Shown here: one piece after another, positions 35,642 to 36,133 of the stretch
How the letters are laid out: each line of letters opens with the position of its first letter
Position numbering within the stretch: the stretch's first letter is position 1
DNA from: Marinospirillum sp.
GTDB lineage: Bacteria > Pseudomonadota > Gammaproteobacteria > Pseudomonadales > Halomonadaceae
DNA length: 36,133 bases
Direction: 5' to 3'
NCBI RefSeq assembly: GCF_014859565.1
Contig: NZ_JACUUA010000018.1
Location: forward strand, 1-36,133
Position numbers and translations under genes: made by a program
The notes under the pieces: generated by a model
Databases searched by the model: none
The model's input: the letters and a program-made list of their open reading frames with translations, nothing else
What the model was told of the DNA's origin: nothing

Positions 35642-36133
35642 ATGTCTGAGTTTCTAGGTCTACTGGGTTTGGCACTTGTTGCTGCACTAACTTTACTATG
35701 CGCTCAGCGCTGGTCATTTCTTTCAGTTATTCTGTTTAGTGCTTTTCTGATTCGTGCTGTCGCATCTATTTTTAATGCCTATATCGCACCCCTGCCAGAC
35801 AGCACTGCCGATGCGCGTACGTTTGAGATTGTTGCTTGGGAGTGGGCACAGGGAGGTGTTGCAGAAGCCATTCAGCAGTTTGCAGGCCCTGACAGTTACT
35901 TTATCAGCTGGATACTCTCTGTTTTGTACGCAGCAACTGATCGCAGCTTGTTAATGGCTCAATCAGTCAGCTTGCTGTTTGGTATGGGTACGGTTGTGTT
36001 GGGCACCCTATTAGCCAAGGAGATATGGGGTGTACGCACTGCCATCAAGGCAGGTTGGGTGCTTGCTCTCTTTCCTACGCTGATTCTTTACTCAGCCTTG
36101 GTGATGCGTGAAGCCTACATTTGGTTCTTTGTT
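35642..36133 (+). CDS. Putative polysaccharide polymerase (Wzy-like), 3' end outside window
   Basis: The frame opens at ATG 35642 and runs 164 codons without a stop to the window edge. The product is strongly hydrophobic, with helices at about 4-20, 23-40, 84-98, 105-125 and 135-155. A small periplasmic-looking loop lies between the second and third (ending in YIAPLPDSTADARTFE). The final LFPTLILYSALVMREAYIWFFV, with Arg-Glu after a helix, is a pattern I associate with Wzy/EpsG-type polymerases and GT-C enzymes. A polymerase is otherwise missing from this Wzx/Wzz operon, which supports the call. GC (31 of 60 in one counted line) is higher than in the genes before it. Confidence 0.7.
   Translation, partial: MSEFLGLLGLALVAALTLLCAQRWSFLSVILFSAFLIRAVASIFNAYIAPLPDSTADARTFEIVAWEWAQGGVAEAIQQFAGPDSYFISWILSVLYAATDRSLLMAQSVSLLFGMGTVVLGTLLAKEIWGVRTAIKAGWVLALFPTLILYSALVMREAYIWFFV

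Noticed and set aside
1..36133. CRISPR arrays, insertion sequences, tRNA or attachment sites
   Set aside because: No spaced direct repeats, transposase or integrase motifs, or cloverleaf-like stretches were noticed on reading both strands; the mosaic structure is therefore attributed to homologous recombination rather than a visible mobile element.

Overview
The window is a single-strand, tightly packed stretch of a gammaproteobacterial chromosome. Every supported gene reads on the + strand. The left end carries LPS and housekeeping genes (msbA, lpxK, miaE). The lpxK and miaE homologues, an E. coli-like ugd and an exact RfaH-type ops element all fit a Gammaproteobacterium. The sulfated-polysaccharide gene content suggests a marine lineage, but that is inference. 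No tRNA, rRNA, CRISPR array, transposase or integrase was seen.

Layout. (1) 1-3109: 3' part of msbA, then lpxK and miaE. (2) 3198-4647: an outer-membrane beta-barrel protein ended by a clear intrinsic terminator. (3) 4725-8490: galU, pgi and a UDP-glucose-dehydrogenase-like protein that has lost nearly all catalytic and NAD-binding residues. (4) 8491-8634: a JUMPstart-like leader containing the canonical 12-base ops element. (5) 8635 to the right edge: 27 co-directional genes (the last one cut by the window end) that look like one RfaH-controlled polysaccharide operon. In order these are ugd, wzz and a UDP-GlcA 4-epimerase; a sulfate-type permease and cysQ; an unexplained trio (HD phosphohydrolase, nucleotidyltransferase, histidine phosphatase); cysD and cysNC; rmlB; a RecF/OLD-like ATPase with a DUF4276 partner; rmlA, a DegT aminotransferase and WbqC; two sulfotransferases; the Wzx flippase; a GT2; an HprK-like kinase; a thymidylate-kinase-like protein; a CDP-glycerol phosphotransferase; a putative alpha/alpha-barrel protein; GT2, GT4 and a Wzy-like polymerase.

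How the genes work together. GalU and Ugd give UDP-Glc and UDP-GlcA, and the epimerase gives UDP-GalA. RmlA/RmlB plus the aminotransferase should give a dTDP-amino-dideoxyhexose (no RmlC/RmlD is present). The permease, CysD and CysNC bring in sulfate and make PAPS. Two sulfotransferases would use PAPS on the glycan, and CysQ removes the PAP by-product. Glycosyltransferases and a glycerol/ribitol-phosphate-type transferase build the repeat unit, Wzx flips it, Wzy polymerises it and Wzz sets chain length. The inference is a sulfated, possibly phosphate-containing O-antigen or exopolysaccharide whose sulfate-donor supply is encoded in the same transcript.

The parts that this pathway does not explain are the most interesting: the HD/nucleotidyltransferase/phosphatase trio nested between cysQ and cysD, the ATPase-DUF4276 pair that splits rmlB from rmlA (it resembles two-gene anti-phage cassettes), and the full-length dead Ugd paralogue. 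Base composition shifts sharply inside two genes (near 25,450 and 28,900), and an AT-rich block runs from about 28,900 to 35,640, so the right half looks like a mosaic assembled by recombination.
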